From NCBI RefSeq assembly GCF_000701405.1, contig NZ_JNIV01000005.1, positions 1 through 64,000 of the forward strand: a DNA stretch of 64,000 nucleotides, given 5' to 3'. Below, piece by piece: positions 56,449 through 64,000 of the stretch (position 1 is its first letter; the number at the start of each line of letters is the position of its first letter). A model generated the notes under the pieces. It saw only the letters and a list, made by a program, of their open reading frames with translations. It ran no database searches and was not told the origin of the DNA. Made by a program: the position numbers and the translations under genes. The DNA is from Deinococcus marmoris DSM 12784. GTDB taxonomy: Bacteria > Deinococcota > Deinococci > Deinococcales > Deinococcaceae.

Positions 56449-56471
56449 GGAACCGGCGTCTGACACGGCTC

Positions 56472-57248
56472 TCACCGCTTCGCTGCCTCACCCCCGGCAA
56501 AGGCCCGGTACCCGCTGGGCGTCAATCCCACCGCCCCTTTGAAGGCGCGGGCAAAGGCGCTGTGGTCAAAATACCCGCAGTCCACGGCGATCTGCGCCAC
56601 CGAGAGTTCGGTCTGGGACAGCAGGCGGGTGGCGGCCTCGATGCGCGTGCGGGTCAGCAGTTGCGTGGGGGTCAGGCCGTACACGCGCCGGATCTGCCGT
56701 TCAAAGGTGGTCACGCTCAGGCGGGCGCTGCGGGCCAGTTCCGGCACGGTGGGGGGCGCGGCGTACTCGGTTTCTATCCGGGCGGTGGCGGCGGCCAGCC
56801 CAGTGGTGTTGGAGGCAGAGTTCTGCTGGCGGGGCAGGTGCAGGTCACGCGACAGGCCCAGCAGCCCGGCGGGGGCCACTCCCTGACCCAGCCGCCGTTT
56901 GGTGGTCAGGCACCAGCCCGCCGCGCCGCCGGAATACAGGTGCAGTTCCAGATGCTCGGTCAGGTTCTTGCCCGCCAGCACCGCCGCGTCCTGCCGGGTG
57001 TAGGCGGCCCCCAGCGTCGGCGGAAAGACCTCGCTGGCCTGCAAGCCCGCCACACTCGAACGCCCCAGCCGCTCCAGCAGCGTGCGGTTGGCGTACAGGT
57101 AACGCCCCTGTGCATCTTTCACGAAGGCCACGGTGTCCGGCAGATAGTCCAGCACGTCCAGCATGGCGGCCAGACCCAGCCGCCGAATGACCTCTGGTAT
57201 GTTCCGAACCGGATCCTGGACTGTGGGGTGTAGCGATAGGGGAGACAC
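56472..57248 (-). CDS. AraC-type transcriptional regulator with PAS sensor domain
   Basis: A 258-residue regulator. The N-terminal PAS domain has MLDVLDYLPDTVAFVKDAQGRY and NRTLLERLGRSS; the C-terminal AraC domain has two helix-turn-helices, TVPELARSARLSVTTFERQIRRV and VAQIAVDCGYFDHSAFARAFKG, ending with GLTPSGYRAF. The GTG start has CACAAT 5 nt upstream; longer in-frame starts run into the divergent racemase gene. It is divergent from the hydroxyproline operon by 79 nt and is its most likely activator. Confidence 0.85.
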   Translation of the reverse strand: MSPLSLHPTVQDPVRNIPEVIRRLGLAAMLDVLDYLPDTVAFVKDAQGRYLYANRTLLERLGRSSVAGLQASEVFPPTLGAAYTRQDAAVLAGKNLTEHLELHLYSGGAAGWCLTTKRRLGQGVAPAGLLGLSRDLHLPRQQNSASNTTGLAAATARIETEYAAPPTVPELARSARLSVTTFERQIRRVYGLTPTQLLTRTRIEAATRLLSQTELSVAQIAVDCGYFDHSAFARAFKGAVGLTPSGYRAFAGGEAAKR

Positions 57249-57327
57249 GGCCCATTGTGCAGGATTCGGCAGGTCTTTTGCCCAGGATGTCCAAGACAAT
57301 CTGCCCCGATCTGGCGTAACGTGAGGC
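57249..57327. promoter_or_regulatory. divergent promoter region, AraC regulator / hydroxyproline operon
   Basis: TAACGT (57317-57322), 5 nt before ATG 57328, is the -10 box of the operon; CACAAT on the minus strand (57254-57259) serves the regulator. CAGGAT occurs twice (57260-57265 and 57283-57288), which may be an AraC-type direct-repeat site. Confidence 0.45.
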
Positions 57328-58299
57328 ATGTCCCCCGCTGCCCCGCCCACCCCCAGGGTCACGCACCGCCTCTCCTTTGTGGATTCCCACTCGGCGGGCG
57401 AGCCGACGCGCGTGGTGCTGGACGGCTTTCCCGAATTGCCGGGTGAAACGCTGGCGCAGCAGCGGGAAGCATTGAAGAACGATTTTGACCGCTGGCGCAC
57501 GCTGGTTAATCTGGAGCCGCGCGGCAACGACGTGCTGGTCAGTGCCTTGCTGCTGCCGCCGAAAGCGCCGGACTGTGTGGCAGGCGTCATCTACTTCAAC
57601 AACGCCGGGCCGCTGGGCATGTGCGGCCACGGCACGATGGGGCTGGTGTCCACCCTGGCCTACCTGGGGCGCATCGGCCCCGGCGATCACCGCATCGATA
57701 CCCCTGTGGGCGTGGTTACGGCGACATTGCACGACGATGGCCGCGTCAGCGTGGCGAACGTGCCCGCTTCCCGTCATCTCAAAGATGTCCGCGTGACGGT
57801 GCCTGGGCTGGGAGAGGTGCGCGGCGATGTGGCCTGGGGCGGCAACTGGTTTTTCCTGGTGGATGTGGGGGAGCGGGTTCTCAAGTTGGACGATGTTTCA
57901 GAGCTGAGCGACGAAACCTTGCGAATCCGCCGCGCATTGGAAGAGGCGGGCATCACTGGTGCAGGCGGCGCGGAAATTGACCACATTGAACTGTTCAGTC
58001 ATGCGAATGGCGTCAACCGTAACTTTGTGATGTGTCCGGGCGGCGCGTATGACCGCAGCCCCTGCGGCACCGGAACCAGCGCCAAACTGGCCTGTCTGGC
58101 GGCGGACGGCCAGTTGCAGCCGGGGCAGGTCTGGCGGCAGGAAAGTGTGATCGGCAGCGTGTTTGAAGGGCAGTATTCCTTGCGGGACGGGCAGGTGCAT
58201 CCTGTGATCACCGGGCAGGCGTTCATCACCATGCAGGGCGAACTGATCGTGCAAAGTGGCGATCCCTTTGCCTGGGGCATCGGCGTGGACGCGGGGTGA
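57328..58299 (+). CDS. 4-hydroxyproline 2-epimerase (proline racemase family)
   Basis: A 323-residue epimerase that converts trans-4-hydroxy-L-proline to cis-4-hydroxy-D-proline, the first step of its breakdown. Both catalytic cysteines are present, in [13 protein letters not shown] near residue 95 and [13 protein letters not shown] near residue 250, which separates epimerases from the Thr-containing dehydratases. Further marks are [14 protein letters not shown] at the N-terminus and [11 protein letters not shown]. It overlaps the next gene by 4 nt (GTGA). Confidence 0.93.
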   Translation: MSPAAPPTPRVTHRLSFVDSHSAGEPTRVVLDGFPELPGETLAQQREALKNDFDRWRTLVNLEPRGNDVLVSALLLPPKAPDCVAGVIYFNNAGPLGMCGHGTMGLVSTLAYLGRIGPGDHRIDTPVGVVTATLHDDGRVSVANVPASRHLKDVRVTVPGLGEVRGDVAWGGNWFFLVDVGERVLKLDDVSELSDETLRIRRALEEAGITGAGGAEIDHIELFSHANGVNRNFVMCPGGAYDRSPCGTGTSAKLACLAADGQLQPGQVWRQESVIGSVFEGQYSLRDGQVHPVITGQAFITMQGELIVQSGDPFAWGIGVDAG

Positions 58300-59405
58300 A
58301 CGCCATCGTGATCGGCGGCGGTCTGGTGGGCGCGGCCTGTGCGGACGCTCTGGCGCAGCGCGGCGCGCGGGTGACGGTGCTGGAGCCGGGACCAGTGGGG
58401 GGCGGCGCGACGGCGGCGGGCATGGGCCATCTGGTGGTCATGGACGACAGCCCCGCGCAACTGGCCCTGACCGCCCGCAGCCTGGAACTGTGGGAGGCGC
58501 TGGCCCCGGCGTTACCTAAGCAGGCTGATTACCACGGCTGCGGCACGCTGTGGGTGGCAAGTGACGAGGAGGAACTGGCGGCGGTGGAACCCAAACGTCA
58601 GGCGTATCTGGCGGCGGGCCGCGAGGCCACCCTGCTGGACGCTGCTGAACTGGCCCGCGCCGAACCGAACCTGCGCCCCGGACTGGCCGGAGCCTTGCGT
58701 GTTCCCGGCGACAGCGTCGTGTACGCCCCGGCGGTGGCCCAGTTTCTGCTGGAGCGTGCGGGGGCCACCGTGCGGCGCGAGGCAGTATCGGAGCTGATAG
58801 ACGGCGGCGTGCGGCTGGAAAGTGGCGAAATGCTACGGGCCGATGTCGTGATGGTGGCAAACGGCATCGGGGCAGTGTCGCTCTTGCCCGGCTTGCCGCT
58901 GCGTCAGCGCAAGGGCCACCTGCTGATCACCGAACGCGGCCCTGTGCATGTCCACCATCAACTGGTGGAACTGGGCTACCTGAAAAGTGCCCACGGAAAC
59001 GACGAGGACAGCGTGGCCTTCAATGTCCAGCCGCGCCCCACCGGGCAACTGCTGATCGGTTCCAGCCGCCAGTTTGAACAGCCGGACCGCGAAATAGACT
59101 GGCCCCTGCTGCGGCGAATGCTGCGCCGCGCCGCCGAGTTTCTGCCCGCTCTGGAAAACATCTCCGCTCTGAGAATTTGGACCGGGCAGCGTTGTGCCTC
59201 CCCGGATCACCTGCCGCTGGTTGGGCCGCATCCGCATCTGGACGGCGTTTTCCTTGCCACCGGGCATGAGGGGCTAGGCATCACCACGGCGCTGGGGACG
59301 GCGGAACTGCTGGCGGCGCAGGTGTTCGGAACGCCGTCCGAATTGCTGAAACACGACTTCACCCCCGCCCGCTTTGACCGCCTGCCGGAAGTAGCCCATG
59401 CCTGA
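58296..59405 (+). CDS. FAD-dependent oxidoreductase, D-hydroxyproline dehydrogenase subunit
   Basis: A 369-residue DAO-type flavoprotein. The Rossmann motif is [19 protein letters not shown], and the C-terminal FAD contact is [42 protein letters not shown] near residue 290 is typical of the amino-acid oxidase fold. With the next two genes it matches the three-subunit D-hydroxyproline dehydrogenase/HcnABC type: this subunit oxidises cis-4-hydroxy-D-proline to pyrroline-4-hydroxy-2-carboxylate. The start is GTG overlapping the epimerase stop. Confidence 0.88.
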   Translation: MNAIVIGGGLVGAACADALAQRGARVTVLEPGPVGGGATAAGMGHLVVMDDSPAQLALTARSLELWEALAPALPKQADYHGCGTLWVASDEEELAAVEPKRQAYLAAGREATLLDAAELARAEPNLRPGLAGALRVPGDSVVYAPAVAQFLLERAGATVRREAVSELIDGGVRLESGEMLRADVVMVANGIGAVSLLPGLPLRQRKGHLLITERGPVHVHHQLVELGYLKSAHGNDEDSVAFNVQPRPTGQLLIGSSRQFEQPDREIDWPLLRRMLRRAAEFLPALENISALRIWTGQRCASPDHLPLVGPHPHLDGVFLATGHEGLGITTALGTAELLAAQVFGTPSELLKHDFTPARFDRLPEVAHA

Positions 59406-59667
59406 GCAGACGCTGGCTGTGCTGACGCTGGAAGGCGTGCGGGTCACGGTTCCGGCTGGGACCACCGTGCTGGCGGCCCTGCAAAACGCCGGACTGTCAC
59501 CGCTGCGCCGCAGCCTGAGCGGCGAGGCGCGCGGTGCGCTGTGCGGCATGGGCAGTTGCTCCGAATGCCGCGCGGTGGTGGACAGTCAGACAGTGCGAAC
59601 CTGCCTGACCCCCGTGCGTGACGGTCAGAATGTGCGGCGTTTGATGGAGGTGAATCGTGAATCCTGA
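59398..59667 (+). CDS. (2Fe-2S) subunit of D-hydroxyproline dehydrogenase
   Basis: An 89-residue ferredoxin-like protein. The cluster ligands are in CGMGSCSECRAVV and the later TVRTCLTP, the CX4CX2C...C pattern of HcnA-like small subunits. It passes electrons from the flavin subunit. It overlaps the upstream gene by 8 nt and the downstream one by 11 nt. Confidence 0.9.
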   Translation: MPEQTLAVLTLEGVRVTVPAGTTVLAALQNAGLSPLRRSLSGEARGALCGMGSCSECRAVVDSQTVRTCLTPVRDGQNVRRLMEVNRES

Positions 59668-60934
59668 GTGGGACGCTATCGTCGTCGGCGCTGGCCCCGC
59701 CGGACTGATGGCCGCGCTGACGGCTGCTCAGGGCGGTTTGCGGGTGCTGCTGCTGGACGCCCAGCCCACGCCGGGCGGGCAAATCTGGCGCGGTGCGGCG
59801 GCAGGTCAGCGCGGCGCGGCGGGCGACTTGCTGCGAGATGTGGCCTCTCACCCTGGAATCACCGTGCTGAGCGGCGCGGAGGTTGTTGCGGCTGAGGCCG
59901 GAAAGTCCCACATTCTGACCGTCACCTCTTCAGCAGGTCTGACCCACATTCACGCTGCCCGCGTCATCCTTGCCACCGGAGCCACTGAACGGTTTCTTCC
60001 TTTTGACGGCTGGACGCTGCCCGGAGTTGTCGGCGCGGGCGGCTTGCAGGCCATGAGCAAGGGCGGATTGGACGTGCGCGGCAAACGCGTGGTGGTGGCC
60101 GGGTCCGGGCCATTGCTGCTGGCGGTGGCGGCGGGTTTGCGGCAGAAAGGCGCGCGGGTGCTGGCGGTGGCGGAGCAGGCGGGTTTGCCGGGCGTGGCCG
60201 CGTTCGGCGTGGCGGCGGCTCGGCTTCCCGGCAAGGCGACTGAGGCGCTGGAACTCGCCGCCGGATTGCGAGGCGTGCCGTACTGGGCCGACTGCGCCGT
60301 GGTGCGGGCCAGCGGGCAGGACCAGCTCCAGAGTGTCACCCTGCGGCGCGGACGGCGTGAAGTTACGCTGGCTTGCGACTATCTGGCCGTGGGCTTCGGC
60401 CTGATGCCGGAAACCCGCGTGGCCGCGCTGCTGGGCTGCTCTCTTGATGCTCAGGGCGCGGTTGAGGTCAATGTCTGGCAGGCGACGAGCGTTTCGGGAA
60501 TCTACGCTGCCGGGGAAGTCTGCGGCATTGGCGGCGTGGACGGTGCTTTGCTGGAAGGCTTCGTGGCCGGGTGCGCCGCCAGCGGTCAGATTGAGCGTTT
60601 GCGCGATGCCCCCCGCCGCGCCGAGATTCAGCGGCAGTTTCAGAGCGTGCTGGAACGCTCGTTCGCGCTTCGCCCGGACCGCCTTCCCACGCCCTCGCCC
60701 GCAACCATCGTCTGCCGCTGCGAGGACGTTCGCCACGGTCAGTTGCAGGGCTTCACGAACTGGACCGCCGCCAAGCTCCAGACCCGCTGCGGCATGGGCG
60801 CGTGCCAGGGCCGGGTGTGTGGTCCCACTACCGAAACGCTGTATGGCTGGCGTTTTACTGGTGTGCGCGCCCCGCTCGCGCCTTTGCCGCTGTCACAACT
60901 GCTGGCGCAACCGACTGTGCTGGGACCACCTTAA
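59657..60934 (+). CDS. NAD(P)/FAD oxidoreductase subunit with BFD-like cluster site (HcnB-type)
   Basis: A 425-residue flavoprotein of the HcnB/OoxA type. The first nucleotide site is AIVVGAGPAGLMAALTAAQGG, the second VVVAGSGPLLLAVAAGLRQKG, and YAAGEVCGIGGVDGALLEG is the C-terminal FAD segment. Cysteines in CRCEDV and RCGMGACQGRVCGP form a BFD-like 2Fe-2S site. It is the third subunit of the dehydrogenase. GTG 59657 follows GGAGG. Confidence 0.88.
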   Translation: MNPEWDAIVVGAGPAGLMAALTAAQGGLRVLLLDAQPTPGGQIWRGAAAGQRGAAGDLLRDVASHPGITVLSGAEVVAAEAGKSHILTVTSSAGLTHIHAARVILATGATERFLPFDGWTLPGVVGAGGLQAMSKGGLDVRGKRVVVAGSGPLLLAVAAGLRQKGARVLAVAEQAGLPGVAAFGVAAARLPGKATEALELAAGLRGVPYWADCAVVRASGQDQLQSVTLRRGRREVTLACDYLAVGFGLMPETRVAALLGCSLDAQGAVEVNVWQATSVSGIYAAGEVCGIGGVDGALLEGFVAGCAASGQIERLRDAPRRAEIQRQFQSVLERSFALRPDRLPTPSPATIVCRCEDVRHGQLQGFTNWTAAKLQTRCGMGACQGRVCGPTTETLYGWRFTGVRAPLAPLPLSQLLAQPTVLGPP

Positions 60935-60944
60935 ACGCCGATAA

Positions 60945-60992
60945 AAAACCCTTGGACCCTCAGACCTCTAGACTCTTAGACCTTCAGCCCTC
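60945..60992 (-). repeat. degenerate short tandem repeat ending in a T-run
   Basis: On the minus strand GAGGGC, GGTCTAAGA, GTCTAGA, GGTCTGAGG and GTCCAAGG units end in GGTTTTTT. It is the relative of 22791-22827, in the opposite orientation, and lies between the dehydrogenase and deaminase genes. Confidence 0.5.
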
Positions 60993-61011
60993 TCACCCAA
61001 AGGAGCCACCC

Positions 61012-61929
61012 ATGACCTTTTCTTCCTCCCACCCTTTTCGCGGCGTTTTCCCCGCCATCACCACCCCCTTCAATACCGATGGCAGCGTGGATCACGGCTT
61101 TCTGCGCGAACATGCCCGCTGGATGATGGCCGCCGGGTGCGACGGCATGATTCCGCTGGGTTCGCTGGGCGAGACCAACACGCTGGAAATGGACGAGAAA
61201 ATGGCCGTGCTGGAAACGCTGGTGGACGCGCTGGACGGCAAGCCTGTCATTCCCGGCATTGCCAGCCTCAGCACGGCGGGCGGGGTGCGGCTGGCCCAGG
61301 CGGCGCGTGACGTGGGCTGCGGCGGCCTGATGGCCCTGCCGCCCTACGTCTACACCAGCGACTGGCGCGAGATGAAGGCGCACATGGCGGCCCTGGTGGC
61401 GGCCACCGAGTTGCCCGTGATCCTCTACAACAACCCCGGCGCGTACCGCACCGATTTCCTGGCCCCGCAGATTGCCGAACTGGCCGGGGAACACGCCAAC
61501 CTGCGCGGCGTCAAGGAATCCAGCGGAGACGTGCGCCGCGTGACCGCCCTGCGCGCCGTGCTGCCCGAATCGGTGGACATTCTGGTGGGTCTGGACGACG
61601 CCATCGTGGAGGGCGTGGCGGCAGGGGCAACCGGCTGGATCGCGGGCCTGATCAACGCCTATCCCGCCGAGAGCGTGCGCCTGTTTGAACTGGCGCGCGA
61701 CGGCAAGACGAAAGAGGCTGCCGAACTGTACCGCTGGTTTTTGCCGCTGCTGAGGCTGGACGTGGTCAACAAGTTCGTGCAACTCATTAAATTCGTGCAG
61801 GAAGAAACCGGGCATGGCAGCGCCCGCGTCCGCGCCCCGCGCCTGGAGCTGACCGACGCCGAGAAAGCCGAGGCCCGCGCCGTCATTGAGGCCGCCTCCG
61901 GGCGCGTTCCTGCGGGAATGGGCGTATGA
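61012..61929 (+). CDS. 1-pyrroline-4-hydroxy-2-carboxylate deaminase (DapA superfamily)
   Basis: A 305-residue aldolase-fold enzyme. The Schiff-base Lys lies in LRGVKESSGDVRR near residue 168, the general-acid Tyr in PVILYNNPGAYR, and the phosphate/carboxylate loop in PLGSLGETNTLE. DapA relatives in this operon setting deaminate pyrroline-4-hydroxy-2-carboxylate to 2-oxoglutarate semialdehyde, the substrate of the next gene. It starts after AAAGGAG and overlaps the dehydrogenase gene by 4 nt. Confidence 0.9.
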   Translation: MTFSSSHPFRGVFPAITTPFNTDGSVDHGFLREHARWMMAAGCDGMIPLGSLGETNTLEMDEKMAVLETLVDALDGKPVIPGIASLSTAGGVRLAQAARDVGCGGLMALPPYVYTSDWREMKAHMAALVAATELPVILYNNPGAYRTDFLAPQIAELAGEHANLRGVKESSGDVRRVTALRAVLPESVDILVGLDDAIVEGVAAGATGWIAGLINAYPAESVRLFELARDGKTKEAAELYRWFLPLLRLDVVNKFVQLIKFVQEETGHGSARVRAPRLELTDAEKAEARAVIEAASGRVPAGMGV

Positions 61930-63446
61930 CCGCCCGCACCTTTCAGGCGACGAATCCGGCGACGGGGCAGCCTCTGGCTCCAGCGTTTGAGGTCACCACA
62001 CCGCAGCAACTGGAAACGCTGGTGGCGGCAGCGAAGGACGCGGCGCGCGGGTTTGCCGCCAGTTCTCCGCAGCAGCGCGCCGACTTCCTGAACGCTGCCG
62101 CCGCTGGAATTGAAGCGCGGGCCGACGCCTTCGTGGAAGCTGCGATGGCGGAGGCTGGGCTGCCCGAACCCCGTCTGCGCGGTGAGGTGGGCCGCACCGC
62201 CAATCAGTTGCGCCTGTTCGCGCGGGTGGCGGCGGACGGCTCGTGGGTGGACGCCCGCATTGACCACGGTGACCCGGCCCGCAAGCCCTCCAAACCCGAT
62301 GTCCGCAGCGTGCGCGTTCCGCTGGGGCCGGTGGCGGTGTTCGGGGCCAGCAACTTTCCGCTGGCCTTCAGCGTGGCGGGGGGCGATACCGCTTCCGCTC
62401 TGGCGGCGGGCTGCCCCGTGGTGGTCAAGGCGCATCCGGCGCATCCAGCGACTTCCAAGCTGGCGGCAGAAGCGATCAGCGAGGCGGCGGCGCAGGTGGG
62501 TCTGCCCGCAGGCGTCTTCGGCATCGTCTACGAGGACAGCTACGAGCTGGGCGTGCAACTGGTGGGGCATCCCAACATCCACGCCGTCGGCTTCACCGGC
62601 TCGCGCGCGGGTGGGCTGGCACTGGTGGCGGTGGCCCAGGCCCGTAAAGTTCCGATTCCCGTCTACGCCGAGATGAGCAGTGTCAATCCCAGCGTGTTCA
62701 CGGCAGCGGCGCTGGAAGCGAACGGCGCGGCACTGGCGAAAGGGCTGGCCGCCAGCATCAGCGGCTCCGGGGGCCAGCTCTGCACCCAGCCGGGCCTGCT
62801 GTTCGTGCCCGTGGGCGAGGCGGGCGACGCCTTCCTAAACGACGTGGCCGCCAAGCTGGACGCGACTCCGGCCTGTACCCTCCTCACGGGCGGCATCCTG
62901 AACGCTTTCCAGAAGGGGGCGGCGGGGCATCTGAAGGCGGCGGGCGTGCAGCCTCTGACCCAGGCTTCGGCCCCGGAGAGCGGCGCACAGCCCCAGCTTC
63001 TCAGCGTGCCCATCGCTAAATTCACTTCCGATCTGGCCGACGAGGTCTTCGGCCCCCTCAGCGTGGCGGTGCGCTATGACCGTCTGGAAGAGGTTACGCC
63101 CATTCTGGCCGGGCTGGAAGGCCAGTTGACCGCCACCCTGCATGCCACCGACGCCGAGCTGGACGGCCTCGCGGACCTGCTGCACGTCATGGGCCAGCGG
63201 GCCGGGCGACTGGTGCTGAACGGTTTCCCGACTGGGGTGGAGGTGGGCGACGCGATAGTCCACGGCGGGCCGTTCCCGGCCACCAGCGACGGCGGGCGCA
63301 GCACCAGCGTGGGCAGCCTCGCCATTGAGCGCTTTGCCCGGCTGCGCGCGTATCAGGACTTCCCGGACCGCGCCCTGCCCCCCGAATTGCAGGATGCCAA
63401 CCCCTGCGGCATCTGGCGTCTGGTGGACGGCGAGCGCACACGCTGA
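61926..63446 (+). CDS. 2,5-dioxovalerate (alpha-ketoglutaric semialdehyde) dehydrogenase
   Basis: A 506-residue aldehyde dehydrogenase. NAD(P) binding and substrate sites are in FGASNFPLAFSVAGG, VVVKAHPAHP and GFTGSRAGG; the general-base Glu is in YAEMSSVNPS and the catalytic Cys in GSGGQLCTQPG. The AHPAHP and EMSSVNP variants are usual in the KGSADH subgroup. It makes 2-oxoglutarate, closing the hydroxyproline pathway to the TCA cycle. Confidence 0.93.
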   Translation: MTARTFQATNPATGQPLAPAFEVTTPQQLETLVAAAKDAARGFAASSPQQRADFLNAAAAGIEARADAFVEAAMAEAGLPEPRLRGEVGRTANQLRLFARVAADGSWVDARIDHGDPARKPSKPDVRSVRVPLGPVAVFGASNFPLAFSVAGGDTASALAAGCPVVVKAHPAHPATSKLAAEAISEAAAQVGLPAGVFGIVYEDSYELGVQLVGHPNIHAVGFTGSRAGGLALVAVAQARKVPIPVYAEMSSVNPSVFTAAALEANGAALAKGLAASISGSGGQLCTQPGLLFVPVGEAGDAFLNDVAAKLDATPACTLLTGGILNAFQKGAAGHLKAAGVQPLTQASAPESGAQPQLLSVPIAKFTSDLADEVFGPLSVAVRYDRLEEVTPILAGLEGQLTATLHATDAELDGLADLLHVMGQRAGRLVLNGFPTGVEVGDAIVHGGPFPATSDGGRSTSVGSLAIERFARLRAYQDFPDRALPPELQDANPCGIWRLVDGERTR

Positions 63447-63458
63447 GGCGCTGCATCT

Positions 63459-63507
63459 AAAACAGGGCGCGTGGTGGGGGGGATACCTCCCCCAACGCGC
63501 CCGTTTT
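63459..63507 (+). terminator. intrinsic terminator of the hydroxyproline operon
   Basis: GGGCGCGT (63465-63472) pairs with ACGCGCCC (63495-63502), with an inner GGGGG/CCCCC stem, and continues into GTTTTG. AAAAC on the left makes it work for the minus strand as well. Confidence 0.9.
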
Positions 63508-63536
63508 GTCTTTCCCACACGGCAGCCACGCGGGGC

Positions 63537-63542
63537 TAAGAT
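63537..63542 (+). promoter_or_regulatory. -10 box of amylase gene
   Basis: TAAGAT, 5 nt before ATG 63548. Confidence 0.5.
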
Positions 63543-63547
63543 GCTGC

Positions 63548-64000
63548 ATGCGAAAAACTGTTCTCCTCGGCCTTCTTCTCGGGCTGGCAGACGCGTCGGC
63601 TCAGGGCGGGATGCCGCTGTCGTCCTTCGAGGGGCAGGTGGTCTATCAGGTCATGCCGGACCGCTTCTTCGACGGCAACGCGGCCAACAACGCGGGCGTC
63701 AACAAGGGTGACCTGCGGGCGTGGCACGGCGGCGATCTGGCGGGTCTGACCGCGAAGCTGCCGTACATCCAGAAGCTGGGGGCCACCGCCGTCTGGCTGA
63801 CGCCCATTTATCAGCAGCAGAAGCTCAATTCCTTTGACACCGCGCCGTACCACGGCTACTGGCCTGCCGATTTCCGCAAGGTGGACCCGCATTTCGGAAC
63901 GCTGGCCGACTTCTCGGCGTTTATCGGTGCGACGCAGACGGGCGGGATGCGGGTGGTCCTCGATCAGGTCATCAACCACTACGGCTATCTGGCCCCCGCC
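63548..64000 (+). CDS. secreted GH13 alpha-amylase-family protein (5' part)
   Basis: The first 151 codons of a gene cut by the window edge. A signal peptide (MRKTVLLGLLLGLADASAQG) is followed directly by the start of a GH13 barrel: VVYQVMPDRFFDGN, GDLAGLTAKLPYIQKLGATAVWLTPIY, YHGYWPADFRKVDPHFGT and conserved region I in RVVLDQVINHYG. It is probably an extracellular alpha-amylase or cyclomaltodextrinase-like enzyme. ATG 63548 has a leaderless -10 box. Confidence 0.88.
   Translation, partial: MRKTVLLGLLLGLADASAQGGMPLSSFEGQVVYQVMPDRFFDGNAANNAGVNKGDLRAWHGGDLAGLTAKLPYIQKLGATAVWLTPIYQQQKLNSFDTAPYHGYWPADFRKVDPHFGTLADFSAFIGATQTGGMRVVLDQVINHYGYLAPA

Overview
The window is GC-rich chromosomal DNA from a Deinococcus-type bacterium. 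Three things point there. It carries the four late tailoring enzymes of deinoxanthin synthesis (CrtO, CruF, CrtD, cytochrome P450). More than twenty genes have a TANNNT-type -10 box 5-10 nt before an ATG/GTG start with no ribosome binding site, the leaderless promoter style described for Deinococcus. Short dispersed structured repeats sit between genes. No rRNA, tRNA or CRISPR array was seen, and apart from an IS5-type transposase tail at the left edge there is no mobile island.

Layout. 1-7.3 kb: transposase end, SLC13 permease, transaldolase, MFS exporter, RodA, YceI and small membrane proteins. 7.3-11.3 kb: minD-minE, a VapBC-like toxin-antitoxin pair, psuK-psuG for pseudouridine breakdown. 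11.3-15.8 kb: metK, a PhoB-type response regulator with a soluble PAS histidine kinase, phoU, and a lipoprotein. 15.8-20.8 kb: cis-prenyltransferase, mutY, an unrecognised 487-residue protein, an NTF2-like protein and a GNAT enzyme. 21-28.4 kb: carotenoid cluster crtO, cruF, acyltransferase, GT2, crtD, P450. 28.4-36.7 kb: small lipoprotein, an M28 peptidase gene broken by an amber codon, GT2, DUF418 protein, LMW phosphatase, Jag-like R3H protein, DEAD-box helicase with a structured leader, purN. 36.7-43.6 kb: M20 dipeptidase, secreted asparaginase, a tandem-duplicated HspR/MerR regulator, Nudix, PPP-like phosphatase, winged-helix protein, secreted hydrolase. 43.6-48.2 kb: assimilatory sulfate reduction operon (DUF4395, sulfite reductase, cysC, cysH, sat). 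48.2-57.2 kb: CheB-CheR-PAS giant protein, PAS histidine kinase, two tandem phosphoribosyltransferases, DedA, NERD protein, PAS-AraC regulator. 57.3-63.4 kb: a complete trans-4-hydroxy-L-proline catabolic operon. 63.5 kb to the end: a GH13 amylase cut by the window edge.

Regulatory signals found by comparing promoters within the window include: (i) YTGAC-N6-YTGAC direct repeats with 11-bp period placed 9-11 nt before the -10 box of the response-regulator gene, phoU and dedA, which looks like a Pho-box-type regulon; (ii) a 13-bp motif, CCAATAGTTGACT, shared by the head of the sulfur operon and the separate upstream region of sat; (iii) mutually exclusive pairings in the long leader of the DEAD-box helicase gene. 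Other oddities are the duplicated DNA-binding domains of HspR, the D-to-Q change in the PRPP loop of one phosphoribosyltransferase, the leaderless 11-codon minigene before crtD, and the nonsense codon in the M28 peptidase.

All functional calls come from reading translated sequence and recognising motifs; no database search was run.
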